Source: Adiantum capillus-veneris (taxonomy: Eukaryota; Streptophyta; Polypodiopsida; Polypodiales; Pteridaceae). From it: DNA of 64,000 bases. Below the pieces are notes generated by a model. The model had not been told where the DNA came from, searched no databases, and was given only the letters and a program-made list of their open reading frames with translations. Each line of letters starts with the position of its first letter. The stretch's first letter is position 1. Positions 1 through 11,398 of the stretch are shown piece after piece. The translations under genes were made by a program, and so were the position numbers. The stretch lies in the NCBI GenBank assembly GCA_014529385.2, contig CM043953.1:98897342-98961341 (forward strand). The letters are read 5' to 3'.

Positions 1-800
1 CTAACCTAATCTTTAACGTCTTTTGGGATAGTTTCCTACGACGTTAAGACTCTCTTCTTCTTGTGTGTGTGTGTGTGTGTGTGTGGGAGTAAACCTAAAT
101 AAACCTAAGTCTAATCTAATATAACATAAATCTAAATCTAACGTAAATTATGTTATATTAAAAACAAAGAACTAAACTAACAGGGATTATAAGAACCTTA
201 AAATTGATTTAACACATAATTTTTCACATAACTCGGCAAGAGTTGGCATTCTCATCACTAAAGATGTGAGAGTTAACTTCCGGCGGTGACGCTGCCTCAT
301 CTCCATCCACATCTGACGACAGCAATTGGCCCTTTAGATCGTTCTTGCTCTTGTTACTAACTTTGAAGTTGCTGTTGAATGACTAGAGGTTGTCTAGATG
401 GTCATTGTGTCGGGGATGTAGTGACTCTTGCCACCCTGAAGATCCACCTTCTTCCCTATATTCTGAAGACATTTCACCAGTACTTTTGGATCGACGGAGC
501 CCACCATGAGTGAAGGCAGCAATACCCTATATTCCATTGAGGGCTTTCTTCACCCGCTTCATGCAGGCATCGCAGTCTATGGAGACCTAAATCTAATCTA
601 ATATAACGTAAATCTAAATCTAGCGTAAATAAACGTAAATCTAGTTAAAAATAAACCTAAATCTAATCTAATTTAACTTAAATAAACCTAAATCTAATTT
701 AACGTAAGTCTACATCTAACCTAATCTTTAACGTCTTTTAGGATAGTTTCCTACGACGTTATAACTCTCTTCTTCTTGTGTGTGTGCGCGTGTGTGGATG
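1..800. repeat. Direct repeats flanking the HIPP fragment
   Basis: The segment at about 1-85 (CTAACCTAATCTTTAACGTC, a TCCTACGACGTTA motif, then a GT tract) recurs almost unchanged at about 717-800. The TCCTACGACGTTA core appears a third time near 951-964. An A/T-rich low-complexity sequence of AACCTAAATCTAATCTAA type occurs at about 90-150 and 585-715. The HIPP fragment lies between the two copies. The A/T-rich parts look intronic or intergenic; they are not TTTAGGG telomere arrays. Confidence 0.7.
224..589 (-). pseudogene. Heavy-metal-associated isoprenylated plant protein (HIPP) fragment
   Basis: HIPPs carry an HMA metal-binding domain and a C-terminal CaaX farnesylation box. On the minus strand, directly after an AG that could be a 3' splice site (590-591), the frame reads VSIDCDACMKRVKKALNGI, with the CxxC metal site. 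A neighbouring frame then gives VDPKVLVKCLQNIGKKVDL, the usual end of an HMA domain. The last codons are CRVM then TGA (224-238), a good CaaX box. The pieces lie in different frames: an in-frame TAG follows NGI, at least two frame changes are needed, and another TAG comes before the Ser/Asn-rich tail. The 5' exon is not visible. This is a decayed copy or a captured fragment, located within 1.1 kb of a CACTA terminus. Confidence 0.62.
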
Positions 801-984
801 CGTGTGCCAATAAAAAGAGATAAATGGTATAACCTTTCTATCACCCATGCCAAGTATGATAGATTGATTATGCCATTTCCCTCTTGAATAATAGGTCTTG
901 AGTTCAACTCCTCGTTGGCTAGATCTTTAGGTCTTTTAATTTTAATTAGTTTCCTACGACGTTAAATTAGTTTCTCTCTCTTTC

Positions 985-1200
985 TCTCTCAATGTGTGTG
1001 CATTTTTTTGGATCGTATGCATGTTTTCTCTCTCTTTTCCTCTCTCAATGTGTGCGTTTTTTGTTTATGTATGTTCTCTCTCTCTTTTCCTCTCTCAATG
1101 CGTGCGTTTTTTGTTTATGCATGCTCTCTCTCTCTTTTCCTCTCTCAATGTGTGTGTGCATTCTTTGTTTATGTATGTGTGTGTGCGTTTTTGTTTATGT
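985..1200. repeat. 50-bp minisatellite, about four copies
   Basis: The TCTCTCAATG boundary recurs at 985, 1041, 1091 and 1141. The period is exactly 50 bp in the last three units and 56 bp in the first. Each unit has a CT-rich half and a GTGCGTTTTTTGTTTATG-like half. It leads into a long CT microsatellite. The open frames across it are repeat artefacts. Confidence 0.8.
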
Positions 1201-1201
1201 T

Positions 1202-1204
<3 letters not shown>

Positions 1205-1247
<43 letters not shown>

Positions 1248-1363
1248 AACACTATGTGTGTGTGTATGTGTGTGTGAGAGAGAGAGAGAGAGGGAGAGAG
1301 AAAGAGGGGAAGGGAACATGAGAATGAGGAGAGGGAAGGAGTATACCTGGCTCTCCTTCCTCT

Positions 1364-1405
<42 letters not shown>

Positions 1406-1410
1406 AGAAG

Positions 1411-1460
<50 letters not shown>
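1205..1460. repeat. Compound CT/GA/GT microsatellites
   Basis: Nearly pure tracts: (CT)n at about 1205-1244, (GA)n at about 1275-1303, (GT)n at about 1369-1404 and (GA)n at about 1416-1460, separated by short spacers. The polypeptides encoded in every frame here are simple dipeptide repeats and are not genes. Confidence 0.95.
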
Positions 1461-1463
<3 letters not shown>

Positions 1464-1495
1464 GAGCGTTACCTGCTCCTTGCTTGAGGGCGTCA

Positions 1496-1524
1496 AAAAA
1501 CTCAGATCTGAGATCTGAGTTTTT
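1496..1524. repeat. 29-bp palindrome
   Basis: AAAAACTCAGATCT and its reverse complement flank a single central G at 1510, giving 14-bp perfect arms. It lies between the microsatellites and the CACTA subterminal hairpin. Alone it could form a cruciform or terminator-like hairpin. Here it is most likely part of the transposon's subterminal structure. Confidence 0.85.
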
Positions 1525-1553
1525 GGGCGCGCTCGGTTATTTTTTTAGCCCAG

Positions 1554-1615
1554 CCGGCGTCGCTATGAGCGTCGCAAATTTCTTTGTAAATTTGCGACGC
1601 TCATAGCGACGCCGG
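1554..1615. repeat. Long perfect foldback (28-bp arms, 6-bp loop)
   Basis: Arms at 1554-1581 and 1588-1615 are perfectly complementary around the loop CTTTGT. Each arm contains GCGTCGCTATGAGCGTCGC, so the foldback is built from the CACTA subterminal unit in opposite orientations. It lies 60 bp inside the CACTA terminus. Confidence 0.9.
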
Positions 1616-1675
1616 GATTTTTTTTTTTGAGCGTCGCTGTGTGAGCGTCGCTAATATGAATAGCCTCTTGTAGTG

Positions 1676-3005
1676 AAAGCTTGGTTTGTGTCATGAAATA
1701 CTTGAGACTTTGGTGGTCGGTTCGTAGGATAAATGGAGTCCCCAATAGGTAGTGCTTCCATGTGTCTAGGGCATGTAGAACAGCTAAAATATCTTTCTCA
1801 TAAATGCCCAAGACTCGTTCATCAATATTGAGCCTTCAGCTCTCATATGCTATGGCATGCCCTTCTTGAAGCAAAAATGCTCCAAGGCAATCACCACAAG
1901 CATCACATTGGACCTCAAATGGCTTTGGGAGATCCGGAAGCACGAGGACTGGTTGGGAAGTAAGCTTCTCTTTGAGCTTTTCAAAAGCATTTTGCTCCTT
2001 AGCAGTCCATACAAACTTAACGTTCTTCTTAGTTAAGTCATGTAGTGGTCCTACTACTTGAGAGAATTTTGCTATGAAGCGTCTATAGTATGCGCACATA
2101 CCAACAAAGCTTCTTAGCTTATGTAGATTTCTTGGGTTAGGCCATGCTTTTATTACCTCTAACTTTGATGGATCCATTCGGATACCATCTTTAGAGATAA
2201 TATGACCTAGGTATTGAATCTCTTGAAGGAAGAATTCGCTTTTCTTTTGGTTGAGAAAAAGCTTGTTCTCCCTCAATGCTTGAAAAATCACTTGGAGATG
2301 TTGCTTATGTTCCTCCAAAGACTTGGAGTAGATGATGATATCATCAAAGAACACTCCAGTGAATTTGCGGTATGGTCTAAAAATTTTCTCCATCAAACAA
2401 TTGAACGTAGCTGGTGCATTAGTCAAAAGGCATGACTAGATATTCATAAAGACCAAACGTTGTGCGAAACGCGGTCTTTAAGATATCTTCATCCACTATC
2501 CTTATTTGATGATAGCCATTCTTAAGGTCAATCCTACTGAAGTAGGTAGAGCCTTGTAGGTACGGAAAATCTATTTTTGATAGTGATATGGTTTAGTGCT
2601 CGATAGTCCACACACATACGGTATGTACCATCTTTCTTTTGCACTAAAAGGACTGGAGAAAAAAAGAGAGAGGAACTAGGCCTCACCATCCCTTTGTATA
2701 CCAGCTCTTGTACTTGCCTCATGATCTCCTCTTGTTGAGCTTGTGAGACTCGATAAGGAGGCTTGTTAGGTGGTGAGCTTTTAGGAAGGAGCTCAATGTG
2801 ATGGTCATCATCCCCTCGTTTTGGAGGTAAGTCCATAGGGATATCATCGATGAACACATCTTGGAATCCTTTTAGAAAATTAGACAAGTCTAACTCTTCT
2901 TGATTCCTACCATTTACATTTGATGAAACATTAGTATCTTTTAGAGACTCTTTTAGAGAATGTATCATAAAAGTAGAATTTAAAGGGGTCATAATGCTAA
3001 ATATT
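1676..3005 (-). pseudogene. Ty3/gypsy pol fragment (reverse transcriptase, start of RNase H)
   Basis: The minus strand encodes the N-terminal RT region (2534-2992, with the [18 protein letters not shown] block), RT palm and thumb (1836-2426), and the start of RNase H (1676-1811, YEKDILAVLHALD and a TDHQSLKYF block). The catalytic box is FFDDIIIYS, with two Asp as in Ty3/gypsy. Breaks: a TGA at about 1833-1835 where the sister copy at 26.2 kb has a Gln codon, and a frame change plus lost sequence between 2534 and 2430. RNase H stops after the TKLS residues, where the CACTA terminus begins. The family is that of the gypsy copy at 26.1-38.3 kb. Integrase and LTRs are absent. Confidence 0.85.
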
Positions 3006-3009
3006 TAGA

Positions 3010-6000
3010 GTTTCATACTAAGTAACAAGGAGTAAAATATCTCTACCCCAAGAGTTTAATAGAGCAAGATCCTTAAAATAGGAATTCCTAACTTTGATTC
3101 CCCATATATGATTGATCCGGGTCCTTCTCTCATGAGGGTCATGGAGGATATGGAAATGGCTTGATTATCTTCTCACCATGTGTACATACTTATGGATTTT
3201 TCTTTGAAGTGTCTTACTATTAATATACAAGGCCTTTCTCATGTACATAAATAGATCATTCTACGTTATGGTTGGAACTCCGTTTTGACATGCCTATTGA
3301 TGACTTCTCTTTATCAAAATGAAGGTTGCTTCACATTAACAATTTTTATGTTAGTCAATACATTTTTTGGCAACTAGTTAAACAACCATTCGTCCTTTGT
3401 TGGCTCATGCTCAAGAGGACATAGATTTTGCTTTCTTTAGCTTTGTTCATTGCATACAAGCTATCGTGCAAGATTATGGCAGATGGTTATGTCTAAAACA
3501 AAGAGAGGTGTTGGTCCATGCAAAGGACATTGTACAAGGATTGCTAATTATTAGTCAGACTCGTCCTTTGAATGACTCAGAGCAAAACTTTGTATGCCAA
3601 GAGAATGGTGTGATCTGTATTCATCAACAACTATGCTTATATAAATGGAAAATATGAGCACGCTAATGTCAATTGTAGGACAAAGGTTGTTGTTCAAAAC
3701 ACTTTTTCAAGAATCTACATGTTGAGAATTAATGCCATAATATTTAGCGAGCCAAAAGAAGTGATGGTACTTGGACCTGCACACAATGAGAGCTTTCTCA
3801 GGAACGTGTTTCACATTTTCAAGCTCTTCTTTTGACGTCATCTTTGACTCTAGTTATTAATTGTTGCGAGAGAGTGATTCTAGTTTCTTGTTACTCCCAT
3901 TGTCTCTTCAATGAAGGCAATGCAGCTGGAATTACTTTTCACAAGGTCTGAATTGGATGATGCCTTGCATCATCTTGATAAATCAAAGCCATTTGGATGG
4001 GATGGTCTAACCGTGGAATTTTACATTACATTTTGGTATGATTTGAAACATATTTTGTTGGCCATGATTAATCATACTTGGAATATATAGGAGTTGCCTA
4101 CCATATGGAAACATGGATTGCTCAAGTTGACTCCCAAAGAGAGATTAGTTGATTTCTTACATGATTAGCAAAACCAATTACTCTTATGCCTCTTGTTTAT
4201 AAGCCGGCAACCAAAATGGTAGCACATCGCATTAAAGACTTCCTTCTAGATGGCCTTCAACCGTGATAGTTTGGATTTGTCCCTCGTCAACAAATAACTA
4301 ACAACTTGGTTAATTCCTTGATTGGTATTGAGCATGCAAAGTACACAAAACAAGATGTACTCATTATGCAGGTGATTGTAGCTAAAGATTCTGACACTAT
4401 CCTTTGGGATTTCATAGCTCAAATCATGTTAAGACTGGGTTTTGGATCTAATATGGTGACATTGATTTACTAGTTATATGTTGGTCCATCTTCTCAGTGC
4501 ATTTTGGGTCATAAACTTTCCCCCATCATGGTCGTTGGGTAGATCTATTAGACAAGGTTGTCCACTGAGTGCTTTGTTCTATGCTATATTTCTACTCACC
4601 CTTTGCTATTACTTATGGATCAACTCACAAAACAAGGGTTGTTACATAGTTTGCTACTTCTTGATGGCACTTTTTTTAGTCAAGCTTATGCTGATGACTC
4701 TTTCTTTATGCCACAGAATGATGGAACACTTTGAGACTTTTTGATTTGGTAGTTGGAGTGCACATGAACTTTAATAAATCAAACTGGCTCCTCTGACTGT
4801 GGCTAATTGACATGCAATACTATGGTTTGGACAAAATTTCCCTCCCACTAAAGTCATCCATCATTTGGGATACCCTATTGGATTGAATGTTGTCACTAAG
4901 AGACCAAATAAATTGGGTACAACAATTTTTTTTAACATAAGTTTGTTTATTGGAAGCTCTTGACTTGGCCATTGCATGCACACTTGTGCAAAGTGCAATC
5001 TATTATGGCATATATTAAATTTTACTTGCCTTAGCTTCCTTGGTCTCCTCGGGATATTGTTGTTTTTTTATGTTTGATGCTATGGTAATACTTTAGAAGG
5101 TGCATTTAGATCATAAAGGTCTCAGTCTTCTTTGTATAGAAAGAGTATGCTCTTAAACATGCATGGGGGTTGAATATTCTAATTATTTGGTTTCACACAT
5201 TATCCAAAAATCCACTTTGTTATTGGTTTGGTTTCATGAGAAACACCTTGCACTCGAATGCTTGTAGGCCTATGTGCTTCTATGCATACTAGAGCATATA
5301 GTAATTGGATTATTGATGATTGAGACATTCAGCTAGGCATGTTTCTAGGAAATATTCTAGGCTCCCTTTTTTCCATCATTTACTATTGGATTGGAATCAC
5401 TCTTTGTCACATGTTAAATGGCTTGGATGGACAAATACATAGGGTAATTCTCTATGCAATGAGATTATTCGTTGGAGTAAGGTTTTTCAAGATCCTTTGG
5501 CTATTATAGAACCTATTAAAGCTTACAATTTAATGAAATTGGGTATCCACTTTGTTGAATGATATAGTGAACAATGCTGGCTCTCCCCATTCCTTTCCAC
5601 ATGCATATCAAAAATATGGATTGAGGCTACACCATAGATCTATTTGGCATGCTATAAGACAAATGTTTTAGCCATTATCATCGTTTCTTCGCTTTTAACG
5701 GATGGCTAGTTGGATGATTGGCACTTGATTCCCTCCCTCCTAAAAGTCGGCCTTTAATACATTTGATAACATCTATCAAAGAGTATCGTTGCATTCTACA
5801 TGCTTCTTGGATTCAACACCAAGATGCTAGTACCCTTTGAGGTTGGTTAAATCCCATTCTTGGTGTTTGCTACTAACATTGAGAAATTTACGGCATTCTA
5901 AGTTTCCTTTGAAATAAAGGCTCATTCTATGGAGCCTATGTAATGTGGGAGTTCTACACGTGTGTAGTTTTCTCGTCAAAAGACATATTGCACTCTCTTG

Positions 6001-6415
6001 GTGCCATTGTTGTCAGTAAAGACAAGAGATTATGTCTCATCTCTTTTGGTTTTGTCCACAATCTTAGAAAAAATTGCAATGCTTTTTCTATTCAACTACA
6101 TGCTCATTTTTTGGGGGAGAATTTTGGGAAATGCTTCTAGCTCTTTGGTCATTTTCAAGATCGGTACATTGCCTACTCTACATTTTCCCACTGAATAAGA
6201 TTTGGGCACTTTGAACCATATGGATAAACTCAATAAAAAATGCTTTGGGAAACATTCTATGAATTTCTACACTTATTTTAGACATTCGCCAGCAACTGTT
6301 GTATGATTGTTACTATCTCGGTGAACTAGATTTCCAATACATGGCTATGTTTTCCTAGTGCTTCTAATTTTTAGTTTTTGAATAAATAGAACAATGCTTT
6401 AACCAAAAAAAGAGG
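3010..6415 (+). pseudogene. Degenerate LINE (non-LTR retrotransposon) ORF2
   Basis: Plus-strand frames, broken by many stops and frameshifts, resemble plant LINE ORF2. Around 3920-4030 a segment reads SELDDALHHLDKSKPFGWDG, matching the start of LINE RT. Around 4500-4570 is the conserved RT block with a Gly-Cys-Pro-Leu core. Around 4680-4715 a frame reads QAYADDSFFM, the catalytic YADD box with both Asp retained. The segment before the RT (3180-3660) could be the endonuclease and linker but is weak. The C-terminal part (about 5350-6200) is too decayed to place firmly. It ends near an A-rich stretch at about 6405. Boundaries are approximate and no intact frame remains. Confidence 0.7.
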
Positions 6416-6417
6416 AA

Positions 6418-6959
<542 letters not shown>

Positions 6960-9900
6960 CTTTATGAATAGATCTACAACGTTATTGTGTCAGCACATAA
7001 GCCAAGCTAATCTCTCTTGTTGAGACTCTCTCCTTGACATAGTGATAATGCACCTCAATGTGCTTCGTGCGAGCATGAAAAAATGGGTTCCTTGCAACTG
7101 AAAATGCACTCTGACTGTTAGTATAGATGATGTTGGCAGCCAACAGCCAAATCATCCATAAGGTGTGTGAGCCGTACACACTCAATTGTAGCTATGAAGA
7201 CTTCCATGTACTCAACTTCACAATTAGAAGTGGCCACAGTAGGTTTCTTCTTGCTCAACCATGATATGCATGAACTCTTGAGCATGAAACAAAAAGCACT
7301 TGTGGACAAAAACCACTCGTGGACACTCATGTGTCAAAAACCACTCGTGGACACTCATGTGTCAAAAACACAACTAGCCCAATGTGAGTTCAAAAAGGCA
7401 TGCAAATCTGGTGACAATGATCCCCCCTTGGGATAAAGCAACCCAAGAAGCAAAGTGCCACTCAAGTAGCAAAAGATCCTTCGAATAGCTTGCCAATGCT
7501 TAGACCATAAATCTGGTGACTTATGAGATTGTAAACTGAATATCCAGCCTTGTATTGCATACATAAATAAGGTAGCATCCATCAACAACAGTCTAATAAA
7601 GAGTGACATCTGAAAGATCTCAAATATCATAAAGACTTAGTTTCAAACATATTTCCATTGGAGTAGAAATAGTTTTGTAGTCATCCAGTCCAAACTTACA
7701 TAGTTATGTATCCGTGTATCTAGCTTGACACAAACCAATACCTCCATCACACTGCTTAATATGTATGCCCAAGTAATGACGCAAAAGCCCCAAGTCTTTC
7801 ATCTCTTGAAAGTATCATTCAATTCAACCTTGAATTCATCAATGTGGATTGTAATCAACAAATAATCTACATACAAAACATCAATGAGATATACGTCACT
7901 CTCACATTTTACATACAAAGTGCTTTAATTGGACTGTTATTACAAAAACCTTGTTTAAAATGAGTGTCAACTTTCTCATACTAAGCACGAGGAGATTGCT
8001 TCAACCCATATAAAGCTTTCTTACATTTTCACACTTTCTTTTATTGTCCTTTCTTGTAAAAACCATGAGGCTATGTTAAATATACTTCCTCAAATATATC
8101 ACCATTCAAGAAAGCAGTAACAATGTCTGATTGATGTACATTCCATTCAAAGTAATCTATCAATGCACATAGAAAACAAGTAGCAATCATATGACAAGTG
8201 GGAGCAAAAGTCTCTTCATAGGCAATGCCTTTTTATTGTGCATAACCTTTTGCAACAAGTCTAGCCTTTTAGCGATCAATCATACCATATTTGGCTTACG
8301 TTTCAACTTGTAAACCCATTGTGTACCAATGGCCTTTTGCCACAACAAAAAACACATAAATTTCATGTTTCATATTCTATATATGAATCATATTTTAATT
8401 GCAGTGTAGCCATCCAATTTTTTGAGTTGTGTGCTTCATCAAAATTAAGAGGCTCCTCTTCATCACATAAACTAGAAATAGCCAAACCATAACAATCTAA
8501 TGCATATGATGCATGGTGGAAACCTAAACAAGTACAACTAGACCTAGGTGCATCCCATTTACTATCATGCAAAGTATGCATTAGCCATTTTTGCATACAC
8601 CTAGCCTCATCATTCTCAGCCCTTTCCACATCAAGTGCATCATGTACATCTGGATCAGTAATAGGCTGATTTTTAACATTTTGAATCCGAATAGGCTGTA
8701 CATTTGCCTCATTTGAACTTACATTCAACTTTCCACCATTGAAAACTTAAAAGACAAAAAATTTATCATAAATGCCCCATGAGCTTACATCACTGTTTCT
8801 GGTACATAATAACAAAGTTTCAACACAATCTTCCACAAATAAAACATCACATGAAATCAAGATACAATTTTTTTGGTGGATGCTATAACCTATAACCTTT
8901 GCTTTCAAAACTTTACCCAACAAAAAATGCATTTGATAGCTTTATCATCCAATTTTTTGTGCTTCTTTTGTGGCACCAAAGCATAATCTAAACAACCAAA
9001 AATGTGCATGTGATCAATAGATGGCTTCTTATCATGCCAAGCTTCATAAGGAGTCATAGATTGCAAGGCTTTGATAAGTAGCACATATGATGGCCTTAAG
9101 CCAAAAAAATATGTGGTAAAGCTCGACTCTTGACCATACATTGTGCCATCTCCGTAATCGATCCGTTTTTTCTTTCAGCAGTACCATTTTGATAAGGTGT
9201 ATACGGCACTGTACATTGGTGTTTTCATCCTACGACTAGCTAGAAATGCATTAAATTCATGAGGCATATACACACCCCTTGATTTGAATGGAGGGTTCCC
9301 ATAGTTCATTTAGAGACATTTTCAACCATATCCATAAATTTCTTGATGCACATAAATACTTTAGACTTAGCTATAAGAGGATACACCCATGCATTTCTGG
9401 AGGCATATACTCCCCCCTTGATTTGAATGGAGGGTGCCCATAGTACCTTTAATGACATTTTCAGCCATAGCCAAAAATTTCTTGATGCACATAAATACTT
9501 CAGACTTAGCTATAAGTGGATACACCCATGCATGTCTGGAGTAATCATCAATGAAAGTCACAAAGTATAGGTGATTACCCAAGGATGGAGTTTGTATAGG
9601 TCCACAAACATCATTATTCACAAGTGGTAACCTGCATGTATCCCTTATTGAGCCATCCTTTGGAAACTTTGAACATTGCAGCTTACCCAAAATACATTCT
9701 TCACAAACATTCTTGGAAGGTGCTTCAAGAGGTGGAAAAGAAGCAGCCATATCAGATTTCTACAAATGCAGCAAATTGGCAAAGCTTAGATGCCGAAAAC
9801 AGACATGCAAAAGTTTGGCATCTAAAATAGCCTTTGAATCCACAACTACATTTGGAACGTTCTTGCCACACTTGTCATACAAAGTAAGCTTATCTAATCC

Positions 9901-11014
9901 ATGGCAGAAAACGCCATATGCAACAATTTCATCCAAAATTGAGATCATGAACTATACATCTTTCATCCTCAAATTTGACAATAAGATCAATTCTTGAAGA
10001 CTTGCAAATACTAACAAAAGGTTTTTTTTAATCCTTGGTACACAAAGTGCACCAACAAGTGTAAATAAGCTGCCTTTGCAGCAGCTAGCATAATCTTTCC
10101 AACTCCCTTGAGGCATTGTTGGCACAAGTGACCAAATTCCCACGAGGAACAATATCAAGAGAGGCAAACAAGTCACAATGTGAAGTAATGTGCTTTGCAG
10201 CACCACTATCAAAATACCAAAAGAAACTGACATACATGCATCATGCACATGTCATAAGTACACTCTGCACTAATTTCCCACTCTGCATATACATCAACAT
10301 CACAATCTTCTTTTACATAAGATTCTACAATAGTTGGAGTGGTAGTAGATCTAGCCTCTTTCTTCTTAGCTTCTTTTTCCTTCAACTTAGGACATTGCTT
10401 TACCAAGCGATCATTAGCCTTGCAGTGGGTTGACCTTGGGCTTCCTCCTTTGTGGTGGACTAGCTAAAACCACGGGTGGATTTTTGCATGTATTGGATTC
10501 AAACACCATATTAGAGAGTTTGAGACTCTAGAGAAAATTTGGGAATCATTAATGTCTTGAATATTTGGCCATATGGACAAATGTAAATTTTTTAAGGCCA
10601 AATCCTTCCACAAGGTAGTACTTGAAAAGCTCTTTTGAGCCATGTTGTCAAAACTTTGGCTAAGATTTGGCCATGTGGTCATATCTTAAGCTCATTTTGA
10701 AAGTGGGAATTGGAAAATTCCCAGATTCACCAATATGGTCTTTGAATCATGTAGTTCTTGGACTGGGGATTGAAGCTCTTGCATCACTAGACCTAGCAAG
10801 TGTGGTTGCTCTACTTGTCCCACTGGGCTAGCTAAAATCATGGGTGGATTTTGGCCATATTGGCTTTATGTAGTTCTTAGACTCGGCGTTGAAGGTCTTG
10901 CACCACTAGATTTGGCAAGCGTGGTTGCTCTGTTTTCCATCGTGTATGTAGCTCATGAATTTTTTGCTGCAAATTTTTCAAGTTGGGTATTGCACCTTCC
11001 AATATAGACTCCAT
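6960..11014 (-). pseudogene. Decayed Ty1/copia gag-pol
   Basis: Reading from high to low coordinates on the minus strand: a short gag start (ATG at 11012-11014, MESILEGAIPNLKNLQQKIH), a degenerate zinc-knuckle zone (about 10380-10430), gag-pre-integrase (9760-9950), integrase core with the FIDDYSRHAWV block (9367-9750), integrase C-terminal part with TPYEAW and HIFGCLDY (8905-9141), RT with ALYGLKQSPRAWYEK (about 7985-8030), and RNase H with TVATSNCEVEYM and KTKH-like motifs (6982-7330). The RT active-site box reads YVDY instead of YVDD (about 7866-7880), which would abolish catalysis. Stops and frameshifts are scattered throughout. The domain order is the copia order (integrase before RT). 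It is unrelated in detail to the copia family at 28-36 and 60-64 kb. Confidence 0.8.
10747..10940. repeat. About 120-bp tandem duplication in the copia gag region
   Basis: 10747-10820 and 10868-10940 share the series ATGTAGTTCTT-GACT, TTGAAG-TCTTGCA-CACTAGA and GCAAG-GTGGTTGCTCT. A GCTAGCTAAAA-CA-GGGTGGATTTT stretch is also shared by about 10456-10485 and 10828-10858. The duplication lies in the gag N-terminal coding part of the copia element. Confidence 0.7.
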
Positions 11015-11398
11015 GTCTCAGCAAAATTAAGAAATACAGTCTTGCCAAACTATTGTGAGAACATCTCAAGCTAGAGAAGAGTGAGAGAAGGCGCTCACAA
11101 TATAAAAGATCTTGAGACTTTATTATAAGCTTAGCCTTGATTACAAAACTTAATACTTGATTACAGAACTTGGATTACAAGGCAAGACATGATTACAAGA
11201 ACAACTGGTTTTAGAGCTGAATTTTACAAGGTTTCCCTAATCCAAACTTTTAGGGTACCCAAAACCAGTTTCCAGAGACCAAAAAGTCACAAATTCTTGA
11301 CTTTTGAGAGACTTATCAGGGGCAAAAAGGGATAAGTTGCACTAAGCCAAGTTGGGCTTGTCAAGTACTATCTTGAGAGATTTGAGTGAGCCTTAACC
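11015..11398. other. Leader or LTR-like stretch between two back-to-back elements
   Basis: This lies between the minus-strand copia gag start and the plus-strand gag start at 11399. It carries four spaced GATTACA motifs (11139-11200) and no coding signal. It may include a 5' LTR of the copia element and the leader of the plus-strand element, but no TG...CA ends or primer site could be fixed. Confidence 0.4.

Larger units (their letters stand above)
1..1675 (-). mobile_element. Terminal part of a CACTA (En/Spm-type) DNA transposon
   Basis: Read on the minus strand from 1675 the sequence opens with CACTACAAGAGG, the classical CACTA terminal inverted repeat. It is followed by several copies of GCGACGC in both orientations (1568-1576, 1594-1602, 1629-1637, 1643-1651), which match CACTA subterminal repeats, where the transposase binds in this superfamily. 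The terminus abuts a gypsy RNase H reading frame, so the element inserted into that retrotransposon. The opposite CACTA end was not found, so the element probably extends left of the window and the start at 1 is only the window limit. No transposase is visible. The 3-bp target duplication could not be verified without the other end. Confidence 0.7.

Noticed and set aside
90-720. AAACCTAAATCTAA-type repeats as interstitial telomere sequence
   Set aside because: The units are irregular and lack the CCCTAAA/TTTAGGG heptamer register; they look like A/T-rich low-complexity DNA.
815-945. Second SINE-like head (GAGTTCAACTCC B-box-like stretch)
   Set aside because: No convincing A box at the right distance and no other SINE features.
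992-1518. Overlapping open frames of 90-170 codons
   Set aside because: They consist of Ser-Leu, Cys-Val, Arg-Glu and His-Thr dipeptide repeats from microsatellites and are open on both strands.
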